Of a stretch of 64,000 nt of DNA, positions 22,153 through 33,698 are shown in pieces; within the stretch, counting starts at the first letter, position 1; each line of letters starts with the position of its first letter. The stretch spans positions 2,294,001 through 2,358,000 of the forward strand of contig JANCIK010000002.1 of NCBI GenBank assembly GCA_028532985.1, given 5' to 3'. Under the pieces are notes generated by a model. It did no database searches. It had not been told where the DNA came from and saw only the letters and a program-made list of their open reading frames with translations. The position numbers were made by a program, and so were the translations under genes. Origin of the DNA: Stropharia rugosoannulata (Eukaryota; Basidiomycota; Agaricomycetes; Agaricales; Strophariaceae).

Positions 22153-22866
22153 TCATGCTGAGAGGGTGGTCGTGACGCGCGTCTGGGGCCGGCGGCCGGG
22201 GGTGCGGATGCCAAAGAACTTGAGGCATGCGAGGCCCATGCTTTTGTGGCGCTCGAGGGCGGGGGGAGCCTGCTGGGCCTGTGCGTGCGAGACGGTCTCC
22301 TCTGCGACGTCTGTGGGCGGGGGCGGGAAGCGGACGTCGGAGCGGGGCTGGTCGATGTCGGGGAGGACAATGGAGACCGGGGAGAGCGCGTCGGGGGGCA
22401 GGATGTGCCTCGGCCCCGCGTACTTGTGGTGGGTGTCTGGCACAGAGAGGGTGTGGGTGCTCTCGCTCGCGGGCGGGCTCGGGGGCGACGGGCGAGACGG
22501 GTTGGGGAAGGCGACGGAGCGGGTGCGCCTGTGGGTCGGGGCGAAGCGGGCGTCCTTGAGCGACGGGGGACGGGAGGAGCCCGGGGAGCTGGCGACAAGG
22601 GTGGAGACGTTGGAGTCTGTGCGGTGGAGGGCGTGGTACTCTGCGCGCAGAAAGTCGTAGGAACGGGCGGGCTGGAGGGGGCGGGGTGCGCGCACGGCCG
22701 GGGACGGCGGGCAGTCGGTGACCTTTATTTTTGGCTGTGAGTGGATGCGGCGGGGGTGGCGGGGGTAGGGGAGGGGCGCGGGGAGGAAGTCGGGGGAGGG
22801 CTGGCGGGGAGGGGGCGAGTCGGGGCGCTGCATTGGGTCGTGCGGGTATGCGGTTGGCGCCTGCAT
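22153..22866 (-). CDS. unknown Pro/Ser-rich protein in a GC-rich island
   Basis: This single exon of 714 nt encodes 237 aa with the start at the first ATG (22866). The protein is rich in Pro, Ser, Arg and Thr and is probably disordered. Ordered-looking islands are 'LQPARSYDFLRAEYHALH' and the end 'ERHKSMGLACLKFFGIRTPG'. The reading frame on the opposite strand is also long because of high GC content, but that product is a Gly/Arg/Val shadow. There is no signal peptide or membrane segment. The C-terminal 'LACLKFFGI' may be a short binding motif. No function is claimed. Codon use is markedly GC-rich, as in the C-terminal half of its convergent neighbour. Confidence 0.55.
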   Translation of the reverse strand: MQAPTAYPHDPMQRPDSPPPRQPSPDFLPAPLPYPRHPRRIHSQPKIKVTDCPPSPAVRAPRPLQPARSYDFLRAEYHALHRTDSNVSTLVASSPGSSRPPSLKDARFAPTHRRTRSVAFPNPSRPSPPSPPASESTHTLSVPDTHHKYAGPRHILPPDALSPVSIVLPDIDQPRSDVRFPPPPTDVAEETVSHAQAQQAPPALERHKSMGLACLKFFGIRTPGRRPQTRVTTTLSA

Positions 22867-24124
22867 ATGTCCGTTTTATATCTGCACTCGCCCAATATGG
22901 CCACTATCTCCGAATCAGGCTAGATCCCCGATCCATTATCCCCGATTTGGTTCTCCCCCGCCTCGCGTTTGCCCGCCCTCCCTCCCTCCAATCGCGCCCG
23001 CCCCTGCCCAAGCCCATCCTCACCCAGGTCCTCCCCGTGTCCATGCCTCCCAGACTGAACGCGCACAGGCATCGCCCACGAGCGTATGTGCGCGCCCAGT
23101 GATCCGCCAATGCTCGTGCACAGCATGCGCTTTAGCAACTGATAGCGCCGGTCTGGACGGATCTATGCGCCGGCAGCACAGAAATGGCCAAATGACCCAC
23201 TACTTCACTTGACTTCATTTCACCACTGCGCGCCCTTCAACTTGCATTAATCAGCCGTCAATTATCCACCCCCTTCGCGGCCTCTTCCGGAAGGCCCTCT
23301 GCCATGTATCTGCGTGCATGGGCGTGCATTCCAGTCATGTTTCCAAACTAGGTGCTGGCAGCCGTGACGACATAGTGCGCACTAGCCATATGCATCCCTC
23401 CCGCCACGTCGACGCGCCCACAGTCGGCGCCTCGTGTTGGGCACGAGGCCGCCTACCCCGCCTCATGTTCGATCCTGTTTCATCCCCCGCCTCTGCACAC
23501 AGATTGCGTCGGCACCAGCGCGGCGCCAGCCAAAACTAGCGAATAAGCTACCGCGCCAACCTGACACTGACTCAACAAATTCCTTGCTTACTCACGCTTC
23601 ATCCTCTTAATTCACCGTCGGCGTTCAAATTCCCCTCGCCTCCCCAACATCCTGCGATACCTGCACGTCTCCTACCCACCATTTGCCCATTCGCCATCAT
23701 TCTCTCTGTCCAGTGCAATATCCTGTCCTCATTTCAGGTGGAGTTTTCGCGACAGGGACGATTCGAAAACAGCGGAATTTCTGTCGTTTTCCTCTTGCCG
23801 GAAAACAAGCGCTCCATCACTCCATGTCATCTTGACCATACATACGTACACTATCGCTCAAATGTCTGTTATACTTCGGCGTGCAGAGCATCAGTGGCGC
23901 TTGCCTTTGACGTCGGATTGACGTAGCCAAAACCGCCCTTACAACCCCAGCCGTCTCACTGTCTCATCGTGTAATAATCGCAATTTTTATCAGTCCAAAC
24001 TGTCATCGTTCAATTTACTTCAAGTCCCAGTCTGACAGAAACACCACAGGGTATGAGATAACAACTGTCCCCCCATTTATGTCTTCCTCCATTCTTGACA
24101 ATAGGCCAGTCGGCGGTCAGCGGC
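22867..24124. other. 1.26-kb GC-rich intergenic block
   Basis: No gene was recognised. The block is rich in C-runs and CT-tracts (for example 22960-23040 and 23580-23700). It lies upstream of the GC-rich gene and downstream of glutaminase A. It may be a long promoter of the minus-strand gene at 22866. Confidence 0.5.
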
Positions 24125-27100
24125 TCAAAGGATCAGCTGCAAAAACGCAAATCGACCAAGTCAGCGATCGCCCGTATGTGCAAATCACAGCTCATATTGC
24201 ACTCCACATTACTCACCAGGGCTGTATGTATGTCCGAAGAGCCGGGAAGGGGGCGTGCATGAGTAGTTGAACGTTAATCAACCCGCATGACGAGCAAAAT
24301 CAAAATTAAAAAAACAAGCACGCACCGAGATGTCCACCGACGACTGGCCGCGCGCGGAAGCCCTGGTCATCGCCGCTTATCGTGTCGTACCAGTCGCTCA
24401 GCGGCGCCGAGTTGAGCCCGTTCGACGCGTATTCGAACACGGACGAGATGAACAGGTCGCGTGCCGTCGTGTCCGTCATGATAGCGGCCGTCCACATCTG
24501 CCAATCTGTGCGTAGCACGACGACGGGCCGTCATGATCATGATCAGCAATGCTGCTCTGCAAAAGAATGATTGTTCCCGATGTACATACCAGATTTCGTG
24601 TATGTATGACTGCATGTGAAGCACGCGTATTAGCATCAATGGTTACCGTCCTGCTCCGCGTTCATAGCCAGCGAGATCGACGCACCGAGTGTCCAGAGGT
24701 ATGCCAAATTCATCTACGACGTTGTATGATCAGCCCGACAATTTTCCTCGCTAAACCTAGACTACTTACTGGCAACTGTCTTGTACCAGGCAGTCTCTGT
24801 ACAATGCGCCGCCTATTATTACATTTTTTTCGCGGAAATAAGAATATGCCAGGCACTAACGCATTGTGTAGATCGACTCTGGGAAAACGTTCAGCTTCAA
24901 AAGCTTGTCGGCAAACATGTTGTACGTCAGTCCCCAGCTTCAAAACATTGATCAGTCCAGTTGGCTCCATGTGTAGCTGGAAATATAATTACCTGGCAGA
25001 ATCCCCGTACTAGCACAAAGTGTTATTATTAGTTCCGGTTTGAAAGTTGATCATGATCGGGTAGATACATACAGAAAGTGTCAAGTGCTGCCCAGACGAT
25101 GATGCAGCAAATGTCTGGAACTGCGTCACATAGCTGCTGGATATCGACTGCAAACCGCCAGTGAATACGTGCCACTGTTCTACACAAGCTGAAACCACTG
25201 CTTACAGAGAAGTTGGCAGTCGTAACGGGGCTACCACCTATAAGTTCGTTGATCTGCGACATAGCTTTAATTCCGACAATCCCTTTGATAGCCAGGTTAG
25301 TCTGGTTAGCAAGGGCGCCGGCAAAGTCGTCCGTGCTGATTTGGTTAGCTGGGATAAGAGAGTCCGTGATAAGGAACTGCGTCCACTGCGTCAATAGCGA
25401 CACCTGGATGGAACAATAATTCAGGTCCTCGAACGGATAGCAGGGCTGCATAAGATAATCAAATGGCGGCGCGCTTACATATTGCTTGATCTGCGAGATA
25501 TCCCCGGTCTTTTGGGCATAGCTGAGCGCCATGATAACCATATTGCCGCTCTCTGTGTCACCTGTTAATCAGCAGCATTGTTACATAGTGGCAATGGAGC
25601 TTGCCTTCGACAGGCATCGGCTCGTCGTTGCCGTCATTGTGCCCAGTCGCATTGGGATAGTTCGAACCTGTGATACTGTTGGTATTTTGTAAATATGTTG
25701 AGGGAGTGGACATACCAAGGTCGTGAACGCTCCATTTGTTGGGGTATTGCCCGGTCGCCTGGTATCTGAACAGTCCCTCGAGAAGGAATTTTCCAAGTTG
25801 TGGGTTGGTGTACAAGAGCACTGGCCAGGCAGGGAAAATGACATCGACTGTGTTGACGTTCTGTGCATGTAGGTATTAGCGCTGAGGAACTGTTGAAGCG
25901 TCGACTGTGCATACCCCATCGCTAGATATTTCTATAAGATGAATAAATGTCAGATTTGTGATACAATACGCTGAGCGAGTCTTTGACCTTTCAAAAACAC
26001 GATAACATCGGAGGTATTGAAGGATCCGTTGGCTTCTTTGGAAACAGTGATTTCGATTGCGCCCATGGCTTGTCTGATGGAGAGGGCCACAAGGGCTGCG
26101 TAGTCGGCTGAGATCGCGTTTGCATCGGCAGCTACTTGGCTATCGAATGCCTCAGCGCGGGCCAGTGCATTGGCGTAATCGCCCAGGAAAGATGATATCT
26201 GAGAACAGCTGAGTACAAATTCCATGTGAACAATGTTTGATGGCACGTACTGCTGCAGATACCGTGGAGAATTCGCTCCAGAAGTACAAGCTGCGTAGCT
26301 GATGAGCCCCATTCGCGACTATGTACTGAAGTGCCGGGTCGCGGACGTGGCCGACAGCGAAGATGGTAGGCGCAGTCGCGCTCTTCACTGACCCCAGGTC
26401 GTGGCTAAGACCAAAAACGGGCCAGTTGTCCTCAACAGGGCGGAAATTGGTGTCCTCGCCGTTTGTTAGACGCCCGTTGTTGATAAACTGGGCGCGGACC
26501 ACGATATCTTGCCCAGTTTGGAAGGTAGTATTGGGCGTCTATGATGTATATTAAATCATCATTATCATCATTGCGCAGTCGCACGTACATTAAGAGTCGA
26601 ATAATACGCGGAGCCGTCTATTCCAAAATCAGTAATCGGCCTTGTTATCACCGGTGTATAAACTCTTACATTGAGTGTGGTCGTTCACTTCCGTGAACGG
26701 TATCTGGGTGGCCAGCTGCACCTGGTGAGTGATTACGCTGCCTGTAGTTGTCGACCACGTCGCGGTCAGCGAGTTGTCTCCCGACACCCATTCTGCACTG
26801 ATATCAGAGTAGACCTGGACGGAATGCGCCGCGCCGTCTGTCGATGCAGCCGAAATGGCCATGTACGCGAATGGGATTGATTGTTTCACTAAATCTGTAG
26901 GCTTCAGGGACCAATTTTAGAATTAAGTGCTTCGCAGCCATATTAAGGTCTCCTCCTACCTCAACGGGGCTTAGGAATGTCACTGTCAGATCCACGGGTC
27001 CGGCGGATAAAACAAAGGTGCTCTGTGTCGACGTAAACTGAAATGAAACGTCTTAGCACTGGTAACAGCTTGGACACAAGCGGACGCGTACTGTAGAGCT

Positions 27101-27502
27101 CTTCTGGACTGCTTTGGAAAATGAAGCTGCCGGCACGCTTGGAGCGCCCAGAAAGCTGAAGGGCTGTCCGTCGACCTTGACAAAGCCCGCCCAACCCACG
27201 ATCTGTAAGCAACGGTGAGCATATATCCGCAGTGCAGTAACCAAAAATGTTGATTCATACCTGGCCGGTCCAGAATGTCGGCCAGACATCATTTAATGCG
27301 GCTCCTGGTGTTTGAATTAAAAGCAAAACACATAGGAAAAATATGTAATGCACGTACCTTCTCCCTGCTGGAGCCATGCTGAAAGGTACGGAGACCTGAC
27401 GGCGAGAGGGATGGCAGCTGGGTTGAAAGGACTTGCTGTCCATGATAGTGCTGTTGCAGTCACTGCACAGAGGGCAGGAAGAAGATATTGCAGGGGTCTC
27501 AT
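24125..27502 (-). CDS. gtaA: secreted glutaminase A (DUF4965/DUF5127 family)
   Basis: Twenty-one exons join in frame to 716 aa: 27502-27358, 27304-27261, 27202-27092, 27037-26960, 26901-26670, 26617-26589, 26538-26251, 26198-25988, 25931-25915, 25860-25716, 25667-25605, 25552-25206, 25147-25073, 25009-24993, 24937-24861, 24796-24770, 24713-24686, 24609-24590, 24505-24326, 24221-24217, 24136-24125. 'MRPLQYLLPALCAVTATALS' is a signal peptide. 'VRSPYLSAWLQQGEG' and 'NDVWPTFWTGQIVGWAGF' are the conserved N-terminal blocks. 'PNATGHNDGNDEPMPVEESG' and 'DSASWGLTYNMFADKLL' lie in the catalytic region. The enzyme is thought to hydrolyse glutamine outside the cell. Exon 20 is only 5 nt and restores 'VVGGHLALLIL' at the C-terminus. 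The intron after exon 11 starts with GCAAGC. Confidence 0.92.
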
Positions 27503-28262
27503 TTTGAGAAGCAAATGGATGGATTCCAACAGGTAGGTGCATTAAATAGTGCACATATTAAGCAGCATCACTTGAACGCCAGTCATTCGGGGGAGGGCGA
27601 CGGTGATGTCGCCGGTTGCATCATGAGATGGAACAGAAGCAAGGAAACCAGGAGGCTATAGATCTAAACAATACAAGGCGAAATCCCTCTAGAAATAGCT
27701 GGCACAAAGTTGCATGCTGATGAAGTGCCGGAAGTGCAGAATACAGGTCAGAAATTGGTAAGAAAAGAACGAAGTCCCAAACACATGCCTTAGCGGCCTG
27801 CGGGCCGCATGTGGGCAGCGATCACGACACAACTGTAGTCCTTCTGAAGTACCTTTCCCTGTCTTCTCTCCTCCCACTCCATGCGCTCCAAACCAGTCAA
27901 GATGTACACTTGCTGCTAATAAACTTCACCTTTTTTGCCTATAAGCTTCTCCTATCTGGTCATGAGGTCGCAAGAACTCTAACACTGTCAACATCAGTCT
28001 GGAGACACGGAACCGTAGCACAACAGCGGCGTCAATTCGGTACTTTCGAGTTGCTTTCAAGTAACAATTTCGTGTATTCGACAGAATAGGTAAGCAGGGA
28101 ATATCCCTGCACATCGATGCCTCGAAAGTGGTGGTAGTTCACTTTTAAAGGCTCTGGTGCATCACATGAATCAGGACCGATCAACCTGAAAATACTTCAA
28201 AAGATGAGGAGTTAGTGCCTGCTTGATGCACCCTTTTTTCCTCTGCTGGCAGACTTATTCCC
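27503..28262. promoter_or_regulatory. 760-bp divergent upstream region, glutaminase A / chitinase
   Basis: This lies between two divergent genes for secreted or membrane-anchored hydrolases. Short ORFs here are not convincing. It probably contains both promoters; no specific element was identified. Confidence 0.5.
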
Positions 28263-29834
28263 ATGGACTGGAAGTTACTGCTTACCCAAGACATTTTACG
28301 CTGGATGCTCGCGGTTCTGACTCTTTCGGTTTATTTTTCCCTTGTCTGCGTTTCGCAAGAGGAGACGCAGGTGGAATGGGGCATCTATCCAGAACGGTCT
28401 CGCAGCATACAAGTCACACTGGCTGGAACAACGATACCATCGGAACTATCAATGGCACCGCGATCTTTGACACCGTCATTTATTTCTAGCAACCAGACAC
28501 CATGTGTTGCCTCACCTCAGCTTAATCTCATTGACTCCTCTGGCCAAGCTGTGTTACCCCCCTCCAATGTCTCGAAGGCAGATCGGCCCAATGAATTCCT
28601 TGTAATGTCCTATTATCCTGACTGGGTCGGAAATACGTTACCTCCAAGCAAGGTTGACTGGAAACGTCTCGACTGGATAGACTTTGCTTTCGCCGTGCCA
28701 GCAGCCAATTTAACTCTGAAGTGGGACGATCCCGGCGCTCCCGAAATGCTAAGAACGCTGGTTGACTTGGTGCACACTGCTGGATCCAAAGTAAAATTGA
28801 GCATCGGTGGCTGGACTGGAAGCAAGTGAGATCATCATTTAATTTTTCCGATTCGATTTGAAACTTCGTTGCAGACACTTCTCTTCTGCTGTCGCTTCGA
28901 ATAAAAGCAGGTCCACTTTAGTTTACAACATTGTTGATGCATATACTTCGTTTGGAGTGGACGGCATTGACATTGACTGGGAGTACCCAGGTAAAGAAGG
29001 GGCCTCACGTCACTTTCACGCGAAGGATACTGCGAACTTCCTCAAGTTTCTTCAGCTTTTGCGGATAAATCTGCCAGCTCCTGCTATCATCTCTGCTGCT
29101 GTCGAAACAACGGCCTTCGTGGGTGATAGTGGCGAACCAGTGACAGACTTGTCAGAATTTGCTAAGGTCCTCGATTGGGTTCTACTCATGAACTATGATG
29201 CTTGGGGCTGTGAGTACGATCGCTTTGTATATGCTGGTGTTTTGAACTTTGTATCAAAGTATCAAGTAATCCCGGACCTAATGCGCCGCTTCATGATGCG
29301 TGCAATAATTCGACACAGCCCGACGTTAATGCAGTTTCTGCATTCAACGCTTGGACTGCAGCAAAATTTCCGGCCAATAAACTAGTTTTAGGACTGCCTT
29401 CCTATGGTTATGTATCGTCCTCGACAGCCCAGCGCCTTCGCACGCGGTCGAAGCCTAATTCTACTATGGAGCCTAACTTCACTATTGCTATAGGCGATGA
29501 GGACGGCGGCCAGATACAGTTTCGAGAAATGGTCGACCAAGGGATCGTCATACGCTCGACCAATTCCTCTGGTCAGGGAAACACTACATTTCCTGTCTTC
29601 ATTGGGAGTAATGGTTTCGAAAGGTTCTGGGATGCCTGTTCAGATACCCCGTACTTGCGGTCGACAGCTTCTGGTCAAATCGTCAGCTACGACGACCCTG
29701 AGTCGTTGGCGTTGAAAGCAGCATTTGCAAAGGCGGTTGGGATGCGTGGTATTAACATATTCGACGTCTCTGGGGATACGGGTCATTGGGATCTAATAGA
29801 TGCAGTTCGGAGGTCGGTAACCAGTTCAGCGTAG
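28263..29834 (+). CDS. GH18 chitinase with N-terminal membrane anchor or signal
   Basis: Three exons (28263-28825, 28875-29209, 29260-29834) give 490 aa. The N-terminus has a hydrophobic segment ('WMLAVLTLSVYFSLVCVS') about 14 residues in, which acts as a signal peptide or anchor. 'VKLSIGGWTGSK' is the SxGG motif of GH18. 'VDGIDIDWEYPGKEGA' is the DxxDxDxE catalytic motif with the Glu proton donor intact. 'WVLLMNYDAWG' is the conserved MxYD substrate-assisted site. The C-terminal barrel strand has 'MRGINIFDVSGDTGHWDLID'. The enzyme cleaves beta-1,4-GlcNAc bonds in chitin. Given the lack of a chitin-binding module, a role in the fungus's own wall is as likely as feeding. Asn-x-Ser/Thr sites are frequent, as for a secreted protein. 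Confidence 0.93.
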
Positions 29835-30357
29835 AATTTTTCGGGGAATGCGCGCGAAGATGTTCGAAATGCTTATCGACCTATAACTTACAAGTTAATA
29901 GAATAAATTGCACTTACGAGTTGCTTACGAGCATTGTAACGATGCGCTTCGGCTTGCTACCTTGATCAATTTAGCGAACCATTTTTGGTAATAGCCTCTG
30001 TCACAATTTTCAGTGCGCGACGCGAGTTTTTTTTTTATTGGCTTCGCGCGTCCCTTGCGGAATTGCAAATTTTCATATTCCATGGACAACTTTCAGATCA
30101 GGTTTTTTCTCTGAAATGCACCATCCGCCAACCCCTGCACAATACAGCAACTTCTGGACGAGTTAAAGAATAGTAAACAGGGTTTGGGCTTGGGATCAGT
30201 TCAGTTGGTGAGTCGTGAAAATATCCATTGCTTACCGTTAGGTTGACGTTTGAATCCGCTGCCAAATAGTATGCGAATTACGTTACATCGGTAGCTAAGC
30301 TCATCGCAAGGGTTCGTTTACTGCAGTCAAGTAAAACTCGTACCGTCTTTTACTCCC
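29835..30357. other. intergenic gap
   Basis: This is the 3' end of the chitinase gene and the promoter of the C4-motif gene. A T-run flanked by GCGCG sequences sits near 30020-30050. No gene was recognised. Confidence 0.5.
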
Positions 30358-33300
30358 ATGTTAAAAACTGCGCCGCCAGTCACCTGCTCTGGGAAGCACT
30401 GCGAGAAACTTTTGGATTTTGATTCGTACAAAGGCAATCTATGCGACGACTGCATATCCCGTTTACGGCGACGCGATTCTCGGTCAATTGCTAATATCAC
30501 GTCGCGCAACGCTGGATTTTCTACATCGTCTGGCACCTCCAGCCTTCCAACTTGTAGAAGAAGAGAAGCACGACCTCCTGTCGAAAGCATGCGCGAACCG
30601 CCATATCAGCAATCCTCTTCTAGCAGGTTGCAGGTTCAGAACCCTGAGGTGAGACATACCTGCTTCGACCATTTGTAACTGTGATCGATGAAGCCTTTAG
30701 GATGGCAGTTTTCCAACAATAAGGTTAAACTATCCCAAGCTTAGTGGATCACACCTGAATCGATCTCAAAGGATTTCCGTACCCATTCCACGTCGGCCTT
30801 CACCAGCATACCGCCTGCCGAGTTCTCTCGTGGCGTTAGCGATGCAACAGGAGGTATCAGCAGTGCATTTCAATTCCAGAGGAGAATTTGTTCCAATGGC
30901 AAGTCTCGAATCTAGCAGCAAATCTGTTCCTGTGGAAACAACACCGGACGATTATTCGAAGACTTGCACCACTAGCATGATCACTCCAGTCACTGTCCAG
31001 ACTATCCCATCTCCATCTATCCGTGACATTACACCTCCACAACCAGTGAGTATCTCACCGATTTACATTGCGTTTTAGGAAATTATTGACCAAAAATGGA
31101 AGGTTATTGCAGATGACGATGATATAGGCATGGATAATATAGAACTGTCATATCCATATTCTGAAGTTAGTTGGTCTATTCATAAGCCGAAATATTGCTT
31201 AGTTTTTGATGAATTTAAACAGCTTTCAGAAGCCTCTGTGGGGGCGAGGAAGCACTTGGGTTCACCAATATCTCAATCTAAAGCATCCAAAACAAGTTCT
31301 GCCGATAATCATCAACATCCTGACTCTTCTCTCCCTAAGAAACGCTTGAAAGTGTCACACGCAGAAATAATAGATCTTACCTCGACTCCATTCCCTGACT
31401 CAGACTCACAGCCTACCGCCGAAGGACTCCCAAGTGTCAACAGAAACGAAGAAGACAATCGTGATCACGGGGTGAGTTATCTTTTTACAAGCTCTGGATA
31501 TTATAGTCATAACACGTCCCCAAAGTCCTTCCGATCCCTCAAGCTTTGCTCTATGGCTGATTGTACGGGAATTGTATCTGTCGATTCTCTCTCGTCGCGG
31601 TGTTTAGACTGCGTTCGTCGCGAATGGAGGGCCAATAAATCTAGAGCTCTATCTATTACTACATACAAGAAAAATACTCCCTCAGGAAGTGCAGGCAACC
31701 GTTTGTTGACAAGATCTGCCAAAAAGGGCGTAACTTGGGCTGATGAACTGGCAAAGAAGACTACTACAACTGTTGACCAAGACCCAAAGGCAGCGAGAAG
31801 TCCCGGCAAACTACGCATATCTTTCTCAATGGGGAAATCAAATCCTTCGCAGAGTAGTACAGATTCAAGCTCACAGAAGACAAAGTTATCAATAGTTTGC
31901 ACCTCCGATGACGACTCGAAGATACAATCACTACCGAAAATACGGCTGAGTCGAGCTTCCACCCCTAGTGCTCGTGCTTCAGAAGGACATGTTAGTACTT
32001 CATTTCTTGTAGCATTGCCAGAGGTTTAACATCTTACAGAAGAAAAGATCAGGATGGGATAGTGACCTTACAGAGCTATCTGACTCAACAGCAGAAGATG
32101 ATTCTGCAAGTGTTTTAAATTTGGATTCTCAACCAAAGGCAGCTGTGAGTACCTTTTGTTTTGATCTTGAACTTTATCATAATTGGTTTCGAAGCATCAA
32201 TCATCCAATTCGCAAGGTAGTGTGCTGAAGATTCGAATACCACCTCGACCAAATGGGGTGCATATTCGACAGTGCGGAGCACCCGGATGTAATCAATTAC
32301 TGGAGCCTGAATATCGCTGGAAATCTTGCATAATGTGCCGAGCACGAAGTCGTGACTATCAACGCAAACGTCAGAACCTGCAGGGTCGGCACATACGGTT
32401 GGATCAAGAACTTGAAGCACACAAACTCGGCACACCTCTTTCTGGAGTATGTTGTAATTCCCAGCAACATATTCACATTACTTATACATCGGACCAGGAT
32501 ATATGTGAGGCGCTAGGAGAACAAGATGTCCCGCTTGTCCCTGGTGCTCGACTTTGTTCGATTAGAAACTGCACGTTCATCATCCCGCCAGTTGAAGAAT
32601 ACCGTTGGAAGATGTGCTCTCTGTGTCGAGCATGCCTCAAGGAAAAGAGTAGACAAGAGAAATACAACTTCAGGGCGGACAGTCCGGATTCTATCTCAAT
32701 GGGAGTGGAAACAAAAGAACGGAGCCCTCGCCTGATTGTATTGAAAGATCTTGTATGTGGTTTCGAGGCAAAATATAGAATTCTCACCCAGATCAAATTT
32801 GTAGAAACACTTACCTCTTCGAAGTGAGGCATGTCCGCCTAACAGATGCCGTAGTATTGATTGCGGCATGTTGTTAAAATCTAAATCTCAGAAATGCAAG
32901 CAATGCACAGCAAGGCATAACTGGCTGTTGAATAGGAGCAGTATCCAGCATCCACCACGCAACCGCCGGTCTGAAAAGGTGAGTCCTTTCGAGTTAGATA
33001 ATGGTGCTAGGCGCTTAATCATATGCTAGCCCCGAAGGCCATCACTTTACACTCAATATGCATGTTTTTCTGCACTTCTGTTAGACTTCAAGAGTCGTCT
33101 AGCTGGCTTCTTACAGACGCAATCGCTCTTTTATCTCTTCAGGCGCATCAAGGAAGCAAATGCTATGTTTGCATTTGATGGAGAATTTTCCATTGTTGCC
33201 CCGGACTTCGATCTGATGAGCCGTCAGGATGCAATTGACGCGCAAGCGCAGAAATATAAGAAGGAAGTCGAGCATATAGGCAGAATTAAATTCAAGTAAG

Positions 33301-33573
33301 TTCCAGGTTAACCAATACGAACTTTTCTTTGAACTCAGTCGTTCCAGGCCTAGGCGAATGATCTCGATCCTCGAGGGCGGAGGAATGGCTGTCCGATTTG
33401 TTTGCTATTATGCCGTCCCAATTTTAGCAGTCAAGGTGCTGGACAACGAGTCACAGATCCACACGAAGACGAAGAGTATGCAATGTGAGCTGGAAGTGGC
33501 GAACCTTCCAGATCATTCACATCCCTTTATACCTGGCGAAAGGGTTGTTATTCGATTTCGTTTGCTCGGATAA
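30358..33573 (+). CDS. unknown 927-aa protein with five C4 zinc-binding-like motifs
   Basis: Nine exons (30358-30648, 30740-31045, 31079-31471, 31526-31990, 32040-32144, 32195-32752, 32805-32978, 33030-33295, 33348-33573) join in frame. The protein carries five copies of C-x4-C-x(10-14)-C-x2-C. They lie at about residues 10-32 (CSGKHC...CDDC), 338-359 (CSMADC...CLDC), 547-568 (CGAPGC...CIMC), 641-664 (CSIRNC...CSLC) and 721-740 (CRSIDC...CKQC). Several are followed by a basic stretch such as 'CRARSRDYQRKR'. They probably bind zinc. Linkers are Ser-rich and disordered. A folded C-terminal part has 'RRIKEANAMFAFDGEFSIV' and 'HPFIPGERVVIRFRLLG'. A nuclear, nucleic-acid or protein-binding role is a guess. 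Two further stop-free segments with splice-like ends (about 31167-31223 and 32448-32498) may be introns, which would shorten the protein by about 36 aa. Confidence 0.8.
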
Positions 33574-33698
33574 TGGTCTGTTTTGCCTATATTTTTATGT
33601 GTTATATATTCGTATTTCCCCTTTTTTTCAAGATATCCAATAAGCCAATGTACTGCAAGTGATACCCAAAACTCTAAAACGAAATATGGGTATCAATT

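Noticed and set aside
22121..22740. Plus-strand Gly/Arg-rich ORFs
   Set aside because: They are complementary to the 237-aa gene. Their length comes from high GC content, which removes stop codons.
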